64,000 nucleotides of DNA from Bacteroides luhongzhouii. Its GTDB lineage: Bacteria > Bacteroidota > Bacteroidia > Bacteroidales > Bacteroidaceae. Made by a program: the position numbers and the translations under genes. The notes beneath the pieces were generated by a model that was given only the letters and a program-made list of their open reading frames with translations, did no database searches and was not told the origin of the DNA. Below are positions 35,035 to 44,293 of the stretch, one piece after another (the stretch's first letter is position 1; every line of letters begins with the position of its first letter). The stretch is from contig NZ_CP059973.1 of the NCBI RefSeq assembly GCF_009193295.2, forward strand, positions 5,332,001-5,396,000, written 5' to 3'.

Positions 35035-36789
35035 ATGGCACTCAAACCTTCATATAACGACAAACTGCATTTACCGGGTTTATCAAAAACAGAAATCCTT
35101 ATACTGGCTCTCGAAGCTTCGCAAAAGCTGGAGTGGAATATCGAGGAAGTGACTCTGGAAGGAGCACGATTCGAGGTTCCGTTCAATATGTATTCCCGTG
35201 GAGAGGAAATAACCTTTACCATAGAACAGGGAAGCGACGGAGAAGTAGCTGTCCGCAGCCAATCTTCTTCCATACAACTTGTAGACTATGGAAAGAACAG
35301 AAAAAACATACAAAAACTACGGGAGACGATGGAGGATATAAAAGTATCCCTTACCCCGGAAGAGCTGACCCAAAAGGCTAAAGATTTCGAGGAAGAGTAT
35401 AACCGTCCGCTCACAGAAGAAGAGAAAGCCTATTTGGAGGAAGAAAAGAAGAGGAACTCTTTCTGGTCGTTCTTCATTCCCCGCAAAGGTTTTATGGCAA
35501 CGCCCATCCTGATAGACCTCAACATCCTTGTATTTATTGTGATGGTTGCATCCGGAGTGGGAATCATGTCTCCTTCCACCTTATCACTGCTGAAATGGGG
35601 AGCCGACTTCGGACCGTTGACACTAACAGGCGACTGGTGGCGTGCAGTGACCTGTAACTTCATACACATCGGAGCTTTTCATCTCCTGATGAATATGTAT
35701 GCTTTCATGTATGTAGGACTTCTACTGGAAGGACTGATAGGAAGCCGTCGTATGTTCATGTCTTATTTACTGACCGGACTATGTTCGGCGGCATTCAGTC
35801 TTTATATGCACGGCGAGACAATCAGTGCCGGAGCCTCCGGAGCCATCTTCGGACTTTACGGTATATTCCTCGCCTTCCTGTTCTTCCATCGCATCGCAAA
35901 GGAACAACGGAAAGCATTATTGACCAGTATCCTTATTTTTGTCGGTTACAATCTGGTTTACGGCATGAAAGCGGGGATTGATAACGCCGCACATATTGGC
36001 GGGTTATTAAGCGGTTTCCTACTGGGAATCATCTATGTGTGCAGCTATAAATTTGAAAAAGCTGATGCGCAACGCACCGTTTCAATCCTTGGAGAGCTTG
36101 GTGTCTTTTGCATTTTCCTGTTCAGCTTCTTGATACTTTGCAAGAACGTTCCCCCTCTTTATCAAGACATACGCGGCGAATGGGAAAGCGGTATTGTAGA
36201 AGCCTATCTGAATGGTGAACTGGAAGAAGAAAACGAAGATGGCAACCAATCGGACATGGAGACTGTCGACAGTTCCTCTACCAGTCAATATCCTCCATAC
36301 GTTCCGGCAGGCAATAACGATACGTGGCTTTCTTATTACGACGCAGAAACAAATTTCAGCTGCCAGTATCCTACTAACTGGAGGAAAATAACAGGAGCGA
36401 AAGGATTAACTCCCAACGCACAACCTCCGTTACTCAAGCTCGTTAATGGTGCCAACCAACTGACGGTTACAGCCCTTACCTACGATACACAAAAAGAGTT
36501 TGAACATATAAAGAAGTTATCGCTCACTCTCCCGCGAAATGCACAAGGGCAACCATCAGAAGACTATAAAAAGACCGATGTCAACATGAACGGACTCCCC
36601 ATGACAAAGATCACGAATCCGCTGCACATCGGAGCTCCTGATGAGCCGGGAGAAGATATACAACAAATTGTATTACACTATTTCCAAGAGAGTAAGAAAC
36701 GAACTTTTACCATTGTCATGCTTGTCTATGATGAAGAAGCCGAAACCGATCTGAATGCTATAGCATCAAGTGTTCAGATCACTCAATAA
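35035..36789 (+). CDS. Rhomboid family intramembrane serine protease with extra N- and C-terminal domains
   Basis: A 584-residue protein. Residues 1-140 are a soluble cytosolic region with a charged coiled segment (EELTQKAKDFEEEYNRPLTEEEK). Six or seven helices follow (about 155-385), with catalytic Ser268 in GASGAIFG and His320 in AAHIGG, plus HLLMNMYAF with the conserved His/Asn of rhomboids. A linker rich in acidic residues and Ser leads to a C-terminal extracytoplasmic domain of about 160 residues (FSCQYPTNWRKITGA) resembling PsbP/DcrB-type folds. It heads a four-gene run with gaps of 7, 37 and 7 bp. The substrate is unknown; the attached domains may select it. Confidence 0.88.
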   Translation: MALKPSYNDKLHLPGLSKTEILILALEASQKLEWNIEEVTLEGARFEVPFNMYSRGEEITFTIEQGSDGEVAVRSQSSSIQLVDYGKNRKNIQKLRETMEDIKVSLTPEELTQKAKDFEEEYNRPLTEEEKAYLEEEKKRNSFWSFFIPRKGFMATPILIDLNILVFIVMVASGVGIMSPSTLSLLKWGADFGPLTLTGDWWRAVTCNFIHIGAFHLLMNMYAFMYVGLLLEGLIGSRRMFMSYLLTGLCSAAFSLYMHGETISAGASGAIFGLYGIFLAFLFFHRIAKEQRKALLTSILIFVGYNLVYGMKAGIDNAAHIGGLLSGFLLGIIYVCSYKFEKADAQRTVSILGELGVFCIFLFSFLILCKNVPPLYQDIRGEWESGIVEAYLNGELEEENEDGNQSDMETVDSSSTSQYPPYVPAGNNDTWLSYYDAETNFSCQYPTNWRKITGAKGLTPNAQPPLLKLVNGANQLTVTALTYDTQKEFEHIKKLSLTLPRNAQGQPSEDYKKTDVNMNGLPMTKITNPLHIGAPDEPGEDIQQIVLHYFQESKKRTFTIVMLVYDEEAETDLNAIASSVQITQ

Positions 36790-36796
36790 AGAGAAT

Positions 36797-37216
36797 ATGA
36801 GAGTATATATCCAAGTCAAACAGTTAGGAAAGCGAAAGTGCAGCATCGAAAAGATTCCTGTCGATTTTCCTGTTCCGCCTGTCGATGTACAGGGGTTGAT
36901 TGAAGCCATCGTCAGTTGGCAAGTCAGTGAATATAATGAACGCTTGCAACAAAGCGAAGTACTGAAATACCTCACGCAGGAAGAAGTGGAAAATAAAGCA
37001 ACTTCCGGTAAAGTTGGGTTTGCAGTAAACTATAACGGCAAACCTGCCGCAGAAGTAGAAGCAATCACCAATGCCCTGCAATCTTACGAGGACGGAATTT
37101 TCCGTATCTTCATTGACGATACGGAAACTGGAGACTTATCCTCTCCCACCGGACTCAAAGAAGAATCTACCATCACTTTCATCCGGCTGGCCATGCTGTC
37201 GGGAAGACTTTGGTAA
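36797..37216 (+). CDS. Small protein of unknown function linked to DUF4132 gene
   Basis: A 139-residue cytosolic protein starting MRVYIQVKQLGKRKCSIEK at ATG 36797, 7 bp after the rhomboid stop. It has a beta-rich start, a central helical part (SWQVSEYNERLQQSEVLKYL) and an end containing ITFIRLAMLSGRLW. I do not recognise a named domain. Its position just before the giant DUF4132 gene suggests it is a partner of that protein; this is inference from gene order. Confidence 0.8.
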   Translation: MRVYIQVKQLGKRKCSIEKIPVDFPVPPVDVQGLIEAIVSWQVSEYNERLQQSEVLKYLTQEEVENKATSGKVGFAVNYNGKPAAEVEAITNALQSYEDGIFRIFIDDTETGDLSSPTGLKEESTITFIRLAMLSGRLW

Positions 37217-37253
37217 TCATTTTCTTATAAACACACTTAAAACGAAAATAATC

Positions 37254-40200
37254 ATGAGACTTATTTATAATGAAGCATTAAACAAACGGATTGCTCCGTA
37301 CCTGGAAAGGTTAACGAAAAAGAGAACCAGTTTAGACAAAGAGACAATGACACTGTTGGATGTATTTATGCAATACTTCAACATGGACACCCGGTATGGC
37401 GCATACAGCGATAAACTAGAGCCTTGCATCATACATATTATTCAGAAAGAAAAAATTAAGAGTGTTGCCAATCTTTTTGATGGAAAGTTGAACAAAGTGC
37501 TCCGTTATCTATTGGGAGACGAATATGCTAACCTGTTCCACACCTATCTGAAACTCAAAGCACGGTGTCCGTACACTCATGGATATTCGCGCCGGTCACA
37601 GCGGTCGACGAATCCTCTTCTGCATTTCAGTCACATCATAGATGCGCTGACGGAATTTCTAAAACTACGTGCCACCGGATTCAGCGAACAAGCCATACTG
37701 AACGGAGGAAACAATCCGGAAGAAATAGAGACATACAAGGATGCGATGAACTGCCCAAACTGGATGGCCGCCCAAATAGCAGAAGGCAACCAGACTGTCA
37801 TTGCACACCTCAACAACGTATTGACCAGCGAAAATAATGCCAACCGCCTCAATCAAGGACATCTCCAGGCTATCGCAGTGAGCGGTTACCGCCCGCTGCT
37901 GGAACTGGAAGGGAAGTTACTGCTGGCAGCCAAACTGCAGGAAGGTCTCCGTCAGGCTATCGTGGAAACGATGGACGAAGGATGTCCCGAAAGTTATCTC
38001 CATCTGTTCTCGGTTATCTGCGACAACGGCCTGCAACGATTTGCCTCCGTGAAACGCGGCATTGCAGTCAGCACGGGTATCGGAGAACAAGACAGCAGCG
38101 AGCGTATCACCAACAAATATGTGGAACTGATCCGCCGTTTTCTGAACGACCGGGAAGAAGCACGCAAAGCCCTCCAAAGCAAAGATACAGTCGAACTCTA
38201 TCTGGCTCTATGGAGTATCGGATTCTATAATACGGAAGAAATCCAGGCACTCGTTCCGGGAATGATTAAAGACGGTGCCAAATATCAGGTACAGACATTA
38301 CTTTACTTTTTACGCTGTACGCAATACTCCGGCATGAACCACCGCATCAGTAAAGATGCTTTTGAAAAATGGTACAACGAACCGTCGGTAGTGGCGGCTA
38401 TTCTGCCGCTGTATCTGTCCGGACTCTATCTTAGCCGATACGGAGGACATAAGGACACCCCGTCACTCTATGATTATTTTGATAGCAAAGAAGAGGCGAT
38501 CCGCCATTATGGATATCTGAAAAACGTCTATCAGTCCATCTCTGCCAAAGAGATTTATTCTCCTTATGTATTCCCATGGGACAGTGCAGAGCTCACCCGT
38601 TCGGAAATCGTTCTCAAGATGGCGTATATTACCTGGATGACCGACGACTCTGCATTGAAAGACGATCTTTGCACCTGTCTGCCCTCTTTGGATACCTATA
38701 TGCGGGCAGGCTATATCGGTGTCGTATTAAATCCACCGACTAGCCATTTACAGGAAGAATATGTGTTGCAATCACTGGGCGACCGTTCGCTGGACGTCCG
38801 TGACGAAGCCTACAAAGTCTTGTCCGAGATGACCCTGTCGCCCGAACAGAATCAGAAAGTAGAAGAGTTGCTGCGCTTCAAATATAGTGAGATGCGTATC
38901 AACGCCATCAATCTATTGATGAAACAGCCGAAAGAACAATTGTCCGGCAGCATCCGCCGCTTACTAACGGACAAAGTGGCCGAACGCCGCCTGGCCGGAT
39001 TGGATATGATGAAGACTATCCACAATATAGAATTCCTGCAAGATACCTATCAGGAACTGATCCCCACCGTCAAAGAAATTCAGAAACCGAACGCGAAAGA
39101 AAGAGTGTTGATAGAATCTTTGATTGGCGACGGAACGGAAAAGAGCACCGTACAGCACTATACGAAAGATAACGGATTCGGTCTGTACGACCCGGCTCTT
39201 GAAGTCAGTCTGCCGGAGATTACCCAGGATAAAGGATTCAACGTGAAAAAAGCATTCGAATTCATTTGTTTCGGAAGGGCTAAACTTGTATTTAAAAAAC
39301 TAAGCAAATACATCGAAACCTATAAGAACGAAGAGTTCAAGAATGGATATGGAGAAGCACGCCTGGTAGGAAACAGTGTCCTGATAAACTGGAGTAACTA
39401 CGGAGGATTGAGCGGACTCGGTTTCCCGGAACTATGGAAGACCTTCTACGAAGAAGAAATAGGAAGCTATGACAAATTACTGATGATGAGTTTCATGCTT
39501 GCATCGACAGGCACTCCTAAAGACGATGACGACTACGATGAAGAGGATGAGGAAGACATCAAGGCAGACCAGAAATCAAGCAATACTTTCGAGCCGCTTG
39601 TCAACCGGATGTATGCCGGCATCACTTACCGCGGATTGCAGAAGGAGCTCCGCAAGATGCCTTACTACGAACAGATGAGTGATATTATCGAAGCATTGTC
39701 ATACGAGTATAAAGACGAAGCAGTCTACCAACGATTGGCTGTCAATATGCTGCTCCAACTGTTGCCTTTGCTGAACACCAAAAACATTTTCCGTCAGTAC
39801 ACCAACAAGCATGCATGGCTTCGGGACAAACTGGAATATGGAGAAAAAGAGATCGTTTACCCGATACATAACAACAAGTTCGTGAATTTCTGGCTTGAAA
39901 TGCCTCAAAAGCCCATGAGTGATGATCTGTTTATCCGCTACTTCACGGTGCGCTATCAACTTTACAAGCTCACCAACTACATGGAACACACACCCGAACT
40001 GGAGGAAACAGACTCTTACCTGCATGCCACGGACTTCGCCCGTGCATGGATGCTCGGAATCATCCCGACAGAAGAAGTATACCGCGAAATGATGGGACGT
40101 ATCAGCTCGCCCGCCCAGATCAAGGCAATCACCACGGTATTGAACGACAATGTTCGTTTCAATAAGGAAAAAGAAAGATACGCCGACATCAAAAACGTTG

Positions 40201-42314
40201 ATTTCTCTCTCTTCCGTTCTCTTGCACAGAAGATAGTAGACCGGATTCTTGAAATCGAACTAAAACGAGGAGACTCCGAGACACAAGTTACCAGCCTTGC
40301 AGAGGAATTAAGTTATATTTATGGAGCAGACAAATTTATCCACATTCTGCAAGCATTCGGCAAAGATACTTTCATACGCGACAGCTACAACTGGGGCAGT
40401 ACCAAGCGAGGCGTATTGAGCAGCTTGCTCCATGCTTGCCATCCCCTGCCGACAGATACCAGCGAAAATCTGAAGAAACTGGCGAAACAAGCCGAAATCA
40501 GTGACGAGCGACTGGTAGAAGCCGCCATGTTTGCTCCGCAATGGATTGAACTGACCGAAAAGGCAATAGGCTGGAAAGGACTGACAAGTGCTGCCTATTA
40601 TTTCCACGCCCATACCAATGAAACATGTGACGACAAGAAGAAAGCGATCATCGCCCGCTACACTCCTATCGACGTGGAAGACTTGCGGGAAGGCGCTTTT
40701 GATATCGACTGGTTCAAGGATGCGTTTAAGACAATTGGCAAACAACGCTTCGAAGTGGTCTACAATGCCGCCAAATATATCTCATGCAGCAATAGCCATA
40801 CCCGTGCCCGCAAGTTTGCCGATGCCACCAACGGCGCAGTAAAGGCGGCAGATGTAAAGAAAGAAATAATAGCCAAACGCAACAAAGACTTATTGATGAG
40901 CTACGGCCTCATCCCATTGGGACGGAAACCGGACAAAGAACTGCTGGATCGTTATCAATACCTGCAAAAGTTCCTGAAAGAGAGTAAGGAATTCGGTGCT
41001 CAAAGACAGGAAAGCGAAAAGAAAGCGGTAAACATCGCCCTGCAAAACCTGGCGCGTAACTCCGGCTATGGAGACGTTACCCGTCTGACCTGGAGCATGG
41101 AAACGGAACTAATCAAAGAACTTCTCCCCTACCTGTCTCCCAAAGAGATAGACGGCGTAGAAGTGTATGTACAAATCAACGAGGAAGGCAAATCTGAGAT
41201 GAGGCAAATCAAAGACGGCAAAGAGCTCAACAGTATGCCTGCCAAACTGAAAAAACATCCGTATATAGAAGAACTGAAAGCGGTACACAAAAAGCTGAAA
41301 GACCAGTACACCCGTTCCCGCGTGATGCTGGAACAGGCGATGGAAGACTGTACCCGTTTTGAAGAAAACGAATTGCGCAAGTTGATGCAAAACCCTGTCA
41401 TCTGGCCATTGTTGAAACATCTTGTCTTTATCTGTAACGGACAGACGGGCTTCTACACCGATGGATTGCTGGTGACTGTAAATGCCATTTGCCTCCCGTT
41501 AAAACCGAAAGACGAGTTACGCATCGCCCATCCCACAGACTTGTACGCAAGCGGTGACTGGCATGCTTATCAGAAATTTCTGTTCGATAAAGCAATCCGC
41601 CAACCTTTCAAACAGGTATTCCGTGAGCTCTATGTTCCGACTCCGGAAGAAGTGGAAGCCACTCAATCCCGCCGTTACGCCGGCAATCAGATTCAACCGC
41701 AGAAAACGGTTGCCGTACTGAAAGGCCGTCGCTGGGTAGCCGACTATGAAGACGGTCTTCAAAAGATCTATTACAAAGAGAACATCATCGCCACCATCTA
41801 TGCTATGGCAGACTGGTTCTCTCCGGCCGACATCGAAGCTCCGACATTAGAATATGTCTGCTTCCACAACCGCAAGGATTACAAGCTGATGAAAATCTCG
41901 GAGATTCCTCCTGTCATCTTCTCGGAAGTGATGAGGGACGTAGACTTGGCAGTAAGTGTAGCCCATGCCGGAAGCGTCGATCCGGAAACCAGCCACTCTA
42001 CCATCGAGATGCGCAGCGTGCTGGTGGAACTGACAATGCCGTTGTTCCATTTCAAGAACGTGAAGATAAAAGGAAGTTTTGCCCACATTGAAGGCAAACT
42101 GGGTAAATACAATATCCATCTGGGCAGCGGCGTGATTCATCAGGAAGGCGGCGCGCAGATTGCCGTCCTTCCGGTACATTCGCAAAATCGCGGACGTCTG
42201 TTCCTGCCTTTTGTAGATGAAGATCCGAAGACAGCCGAGATATTGACTAAGATTATCTTCTTTGCAGAAGACGATAAGATAAAAGACCCGAGCATCCTGA
42301 ATCAAATCAAATAG
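37254..42314 (+). CDS. Very large DUF4132-family protein (with DUF5724/DUF7737-like C-terminus)
   Basis: A 1686-residue cytosolic protein. ATG 37254 (MRLIYNEALNKRIAPYL) is chosen over an ATG at 37071 that lies inside the preceding gene. The long N-terminal part is helical and repeat-like (HEAT-type, for example around residues 500-600). An acidic run near residues 760-770 (DDDDYDEEDEEDIKAD) marks a linker. The C-terminal 350 residues contain FSEVMRDVDLAVSVAHAGS and GKYNIHLGSGVIH, signature stretches of DUF4132/MolR-type proteins. Family function is unknown; E. coli members (YehI, MolR) were once linked to molybdate or metal regulation without firm proof. No catalytic motif is evident. Confidence 0.8.
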   Translation: MRLIYNEALNKRIAPYLERLTKKRTSLDKETMTLLDVFMQYFNMDTRYGAYSDKLEPCIIHIIQKEKIKSVANLFDGKLNKVLRYLLGDEYANLFHTYLKLKARCPYTHGYSRRSQRSTNPLLHFSHIIDALTEFLKLRATGFSEQAILNGGNNPEEIETYKDAMNCPNWMAAQIAEGNQTVIAHLNNVLTSENNANRLNQGHLQAIAVSGYRPLLELEGKLLLAAKLQEGLRQAIVETMDEGCPESYLHLFSVICDNGLQRFASVKRGIAVSTGIGEQDSSERITNKYVELIRRFLNDREEARKALQSKDTVELYLALWSIGFYNTEEIQALVPGMIKDGAKYQVQTLLYFLRCTQYSGMNHRISKDAFEKWYNEPSVVAAILPLYLSGLYLSRYGGHKDTPSLYDYFDSKEEAIRHYGYLKNVYQSISAKEIYSPYVFPWDSAELTRSEIVLKMAYITWMTDDSALKDDLCTCLPSLDTYMRAGYIGVVLNPPTSHLQEEYVLQSLGDRSLDVRDEAYKVLSEMTLSPEQNQKVEELLRFKYSEMRINAINLLMKQPKEQLSGSIRRLLTDKVAERRLAGLDMMKTIHNIEFLQDTYQELIPTVKEIQKPNAKERVLIESLIGDGTEKSTVQHYTKDNGFGLYDPALEVSLPEITQDKGFNVKKAFEFICFGRAKLVFKKLSKYIETYKNEEFKNGYGEARLVGNSVLINWSNYGGLSGLGFPELWKTFYEEEIGSYDKLLMMSFMLASTGTPKDDDDYDEEDEEDIKADQKSSNTFEPLVNRMYAGITYRGLQKELRKMPYYEQMSDIIEALSYEYKDEAVYQRLAVNMLLQLLPLLNTKNIFRQYTNKHAWLRDKLEYGEKEIVYPIHNNKFVNFWLEMPQKPMSDDLFIRYFTVRYQLYKLTNYMEHTPELEETDSYLHATDFARAWMLGIIPTEEVYREMMGRISSPAQIKAITTVLNDNVRFNKEKERYADIKNVDFSLFRSLAQKIVDRILEIELKRGDSETQVTSLAEELSYIYGADKFIHILQAFGKDTFIRDSYNWGSTKRGVLSSLLHACHPLPTDTSENLKKLAKQAEISDERLVEAAMFAPQWIELTEKAIGWKGLTSAAYYFHAHTNETCDDKKKAIIARYTPIDVEDLREGAFDIDWFKDAFKTIGKQRFEVVYNAAKYISCSNSHTRARKFADATNGAVKAADVKKEIIAKRNKDLLMSYGLIPLGRKPDKELLDRYQYLQKFLKESKEFGAQRQESEKKAVNIALQNLARNSGYGDVTRLTWSMETELIKELLPYLSPKEIDGVEVYVQINEEGKSEMRQIKDGKELNSMPAKLKKHPYIEELKAVHKKLKDQYTRSRVMLEQAMEDCTRFEENELRKLMQNPVIWPLLKHLVFICNGQTGFYTDGLLVTVNAICLPLKPKDELRIAHPTDLYASGDWHAYQKFLFDKAIRQPFKQVFRELYVPTPEEVEATQSRRYAGNQIQPQKTVAVLKGRRWVADYEDGLQKIYYKENIIATIYAMADWFSPADIEAPTLEYVCFHNRKDYKLMKISEIPPVIFSEVMRDVDLAVSVAHAGSVDPETSHSTIEMRSVLVELTMPLFHFKNVKIKGSFAHIEGKLGKYNIHLGSGVIHQEGGAQIAVLPVHSQNRGRLFLPFVDEDPKTAEILTKIIFFAEDDKIKDPSILNQIK

Positions 42315-42321
42315 AAAAGAG

Positions 42322-42792
42322 ATGGCAGAAAATTTATTAATCAGTACAGGAAATAAGGAAGAGAAATACCGGGAGTTACTTCCGCAACTGCACGCTCTAG
42401 TAAGTACGGAAACAGATCTCATAGCCAATCTTGCCAACATTGCGGCAGCGCTAAAACAGACTTTCGGTTTCTTCTGGGTAGGTTTTTACCTTGTGAAAGA
42501 GGATGAACTCGTACTTGGTCCGTTTCAAGGCCCCATTGCCTGTACCCGCATCCGCTTCGGCAGAGGAGTTTGCGGCACAGCCTGGAAAGAGGTCCGGACA
42601 CTGATTGTTCCTGATGTAGAACAATTTCCCGGACACATCGCTTGTAGTTCGGACTCTAAATCGGAAATAGTAGTACCGATCATCCAACAGGGTGAAGTCG
42701 TTGGAGTGCTGGATATTGACAGTGATGCACTGGATAGTTTCGACACCATCGACGCACGCTATCTGGAAGAGATTTGTACGTATATCGGATAA
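42322..42792 (+). CDS. Free methionine-(R)-sulfoxide reductase (GAF domain)
   Basis: A 156-residue GAF-domain protein. Three cysteines of the fRMsr family are present: Cys74 (PIACTRIRFG), Cys84 (GVCGTAW) and Cys108 (GHIACSSDS), where Cys108 is expected to be catalytic. SEIVVPI and GVLDIDSDALDSFD complete the signature. It reduces free methionine-R-sulfoxide in the cytosol. It follows the DUF4132 gene by 7 bp and is the last gene before paired terminators. Confidence 0.93.
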   Translation: MAENLLISTGNKEEKYRELLPQLHALVSTETDLIANLANIAAALKQTFGFFWVGFYLVKEDELVLGPFQGPIACTRIRFGRGVCGTAWKEVRTLIVPDVEQFPGHIACSSDSKSEIVVPIIQQGEVVGVLDIDSDALDSFDTIDARYLEEICTYIG

Positions 42793-42820
42793 GTTGACGA
42801 CCGTGCAAACGTCCTGAAAA

Positions 42821-42857
42821 AACGGAGGCTCTGATTGAATGAATCAGAACCTCCGTT
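42821..42857 (-). terminator. Intrinsic terminator of the cbpM/cbpA transcript
   Basis: AACGGAGG (42821-42828) pairs with CCTCCGTT (42850-42857), extended by a TCTGATT/AATCAGA inner stem. On the minus strand the stem is followed by a run of T (A run at 42817-42822 on the plus strand). Confidence 0.75.
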
Positions 42858-42866
42858 TACTATAAA

Positions 42867-42906
42867 TAGAGCCTCTGTTCAGATCAAACAGAGGCTCTAT
42901 TTTTTT
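42867..42906 (+). terminator. Intrinsic terminator of the rhomboid-DUF4132-fRMsr operon
   Basis: An 11-bp stem, TAGAGCCTCTG (42867-42877) with CAGAGGCTCTA (42889-42899), then seven T. It overlaps the last bases of the convergent cbpM gene. Confidence 0.85.
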
Positions 42907-43228
42907 ACCAGTCCATATCTTCTATTTCCCGTTCCCGGTACAGTAGAAGTTGTTTGCGAAGCGAACTCATCTCGCGTCTCATATCTTCCATCCTTTCCAG
43001 CAAATGATGAATAGCATCGATACCTTCCATATTGATGGATAAGTCGTAGTACATTCTGCTGTAACGCTCCACGTTCGGGAGTTCCGACAAAAGCAGATAA
43101 TGTTCACCGCCTTCGGTATGTACGTTAATCAAACCGCCCTCTTCCAACAAGTCGATGAATGAAGGCTCAATATGACATTTGTGACAGTATTCACTGACAA
43201 TAATTAATTCGGTCTGCATAGTACTCAT
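42905..43228 (-). CDS. CbpM-like chaperone modulator (MerR-type)
   Basis: A 107-residue protein. The N-terminal half is a winged-helix of MerR type (YCHKCHIEPSFIDLLEEGGLI) and the C-terminal half a coiled coil (MEDMRREMSSLRKQLLLYRE). It lies 5 bp after the cbpA-type gene. In enterobacteria CbpM binds and inhibits the J-domain protein CbpA, and the same pairing here supports the call. Confidence 0.85.
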   Translation of the reverse strand: MSTMQTELIIVSEYCHKCHIEPSFIDLLEEGGLINVHTEGGEHYLLLSELPNVERYSRMYYDLSINMEGIDAIHHLLERMEDMRREMSSLRKQLLLYREREIEDMDW

Positions 43229-43233
43229 TCATT

Positions 43234-44199
43234 TTAGTTCATACTCTGTAATTGACGGAACAACTCTTTCTGTTTGTCGGTCAAGTTCGTAGGAATCTTG
43301 ACGGAATAGGTCACAATCAAGTCACCGAATTGTCCTTCCTTCTTATAAACCGGGAATCCCTTACCTTTCAGACGGACTTTCGTACCGTTCTGTGTTTCCG
43401 GTTTTATCTTCAGTTTCACTTTACCATCCAGCGTGTCGATCACTTTTTCACCACCCAATACAGCAGAGTAAAGGTCTACTTCCACATCTACGTACAGATC
43501 GTCGCCCAAGCGTTTGAACACCGGGTCTTCGGCTATCACGAACGTAATGTACAAGTCGCCCGCAGGTCCTCCGTTGATACCTTCGGCTCCGTAGCCCTTC
43601 AGTTTGATTACCTGTCCGTCGGCTACACCGGCAGGGATGGTGATACGCACTTGTTTGCCATTTACGGTCAATATCTGCTTATGCGTTTGAGCTGCATCAC
43701 GAAGGGAAAGATGAAGTTCGGCATTAAAGTCCTGTCCGCGGAATCCCGCAGAGCCTTGTCCTCTTCCTCCCCGATGTCCGAACATTGATTCGAAGAAATC
43801 GGAAAATCCACTGGCATTGCCACCGGAGAATCCCTCTCCATCGGAGCTATACCAATAACTTCCGCTACCATCGGAGAAACCTTGACCCGCACCGCCGAAT
43901 CCGCCGAAACCTCCCGCACCGCCATAGCCTCCGGCTTGTTGCTGTGCACGTTTCTGCGCTTCGAATTCATCGGCATGTTTCCAATGTTCTCCGTACTCGT
44001 CGTACTTTTTACGTTTCTCGGGATCACTTAGTACTTCATTGGCTTCATTGATTTCCTGAAACTTATCCTTTGCACTCGGGTCATTAGGATTCAAGTCAGG
44101 ATGATACTTTCGGGCCAACTTACGAAAAGCCTTTTTGATATCATTCTGCGAAGCACTTTTGTCTACTCCAAGAATCTTGTAATAATCTATATAGGCCAT
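43234..44199 (-). CDS. J-domain co-chaperone CbpA/DnaJ class II
   Basis: A 321-residue protein. The J domain (residues about 4-70) has His33-Pro34-Asp35. A Gly/Phe/Ser-rich linker (about 85-160) is followed by two C-terminal substrate-binding beta domains ([15 protein letters not shown] to the end). The four CXXCXGXG zinc motifs of DnaJ are lacking, which places it in the CbpA class. It works with DnaK in protein folding. It forms an operon with the CbpM-like gene. Confidence 0.93.
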   Translation of the reverse strand: MAYIDYYKILGVDKSASQNDIKKAFRKLARKYHPDLNPNDPSAKDKFQEINEANEVLSDPEKRKKYDEYGEHWKHADEFEAQKRAQQQAGGYGGAGGFGGFGGAGQGFSDGSGSYWYSSDGEGFSGGNASGFSDFFESMFGHRGGRGQGSAGFRGQDFNAELHLSLRDAAQTHKQILTVNGKQVRITIPAGVADGQVIKLKGYGAEGINGGPAGDLYITFVIAEDPVFKRLGDDLYVDVEVDLYSAVLGGEKVIDTLDGKVKLKIKPETQNGTKVRLKGKGFPVYKKEGQFGDLIVTYSVKIPTNLTDKQKELFRQLQSMN

Positions 44200-44293
44200 G
44201 TTTTATGAATTTAATCGTTCATACATCATACGGCAAATAACACACCAATCACGCTTTTGGATGCAAAATTTAACAAGGATTAAGAGCTTAATA

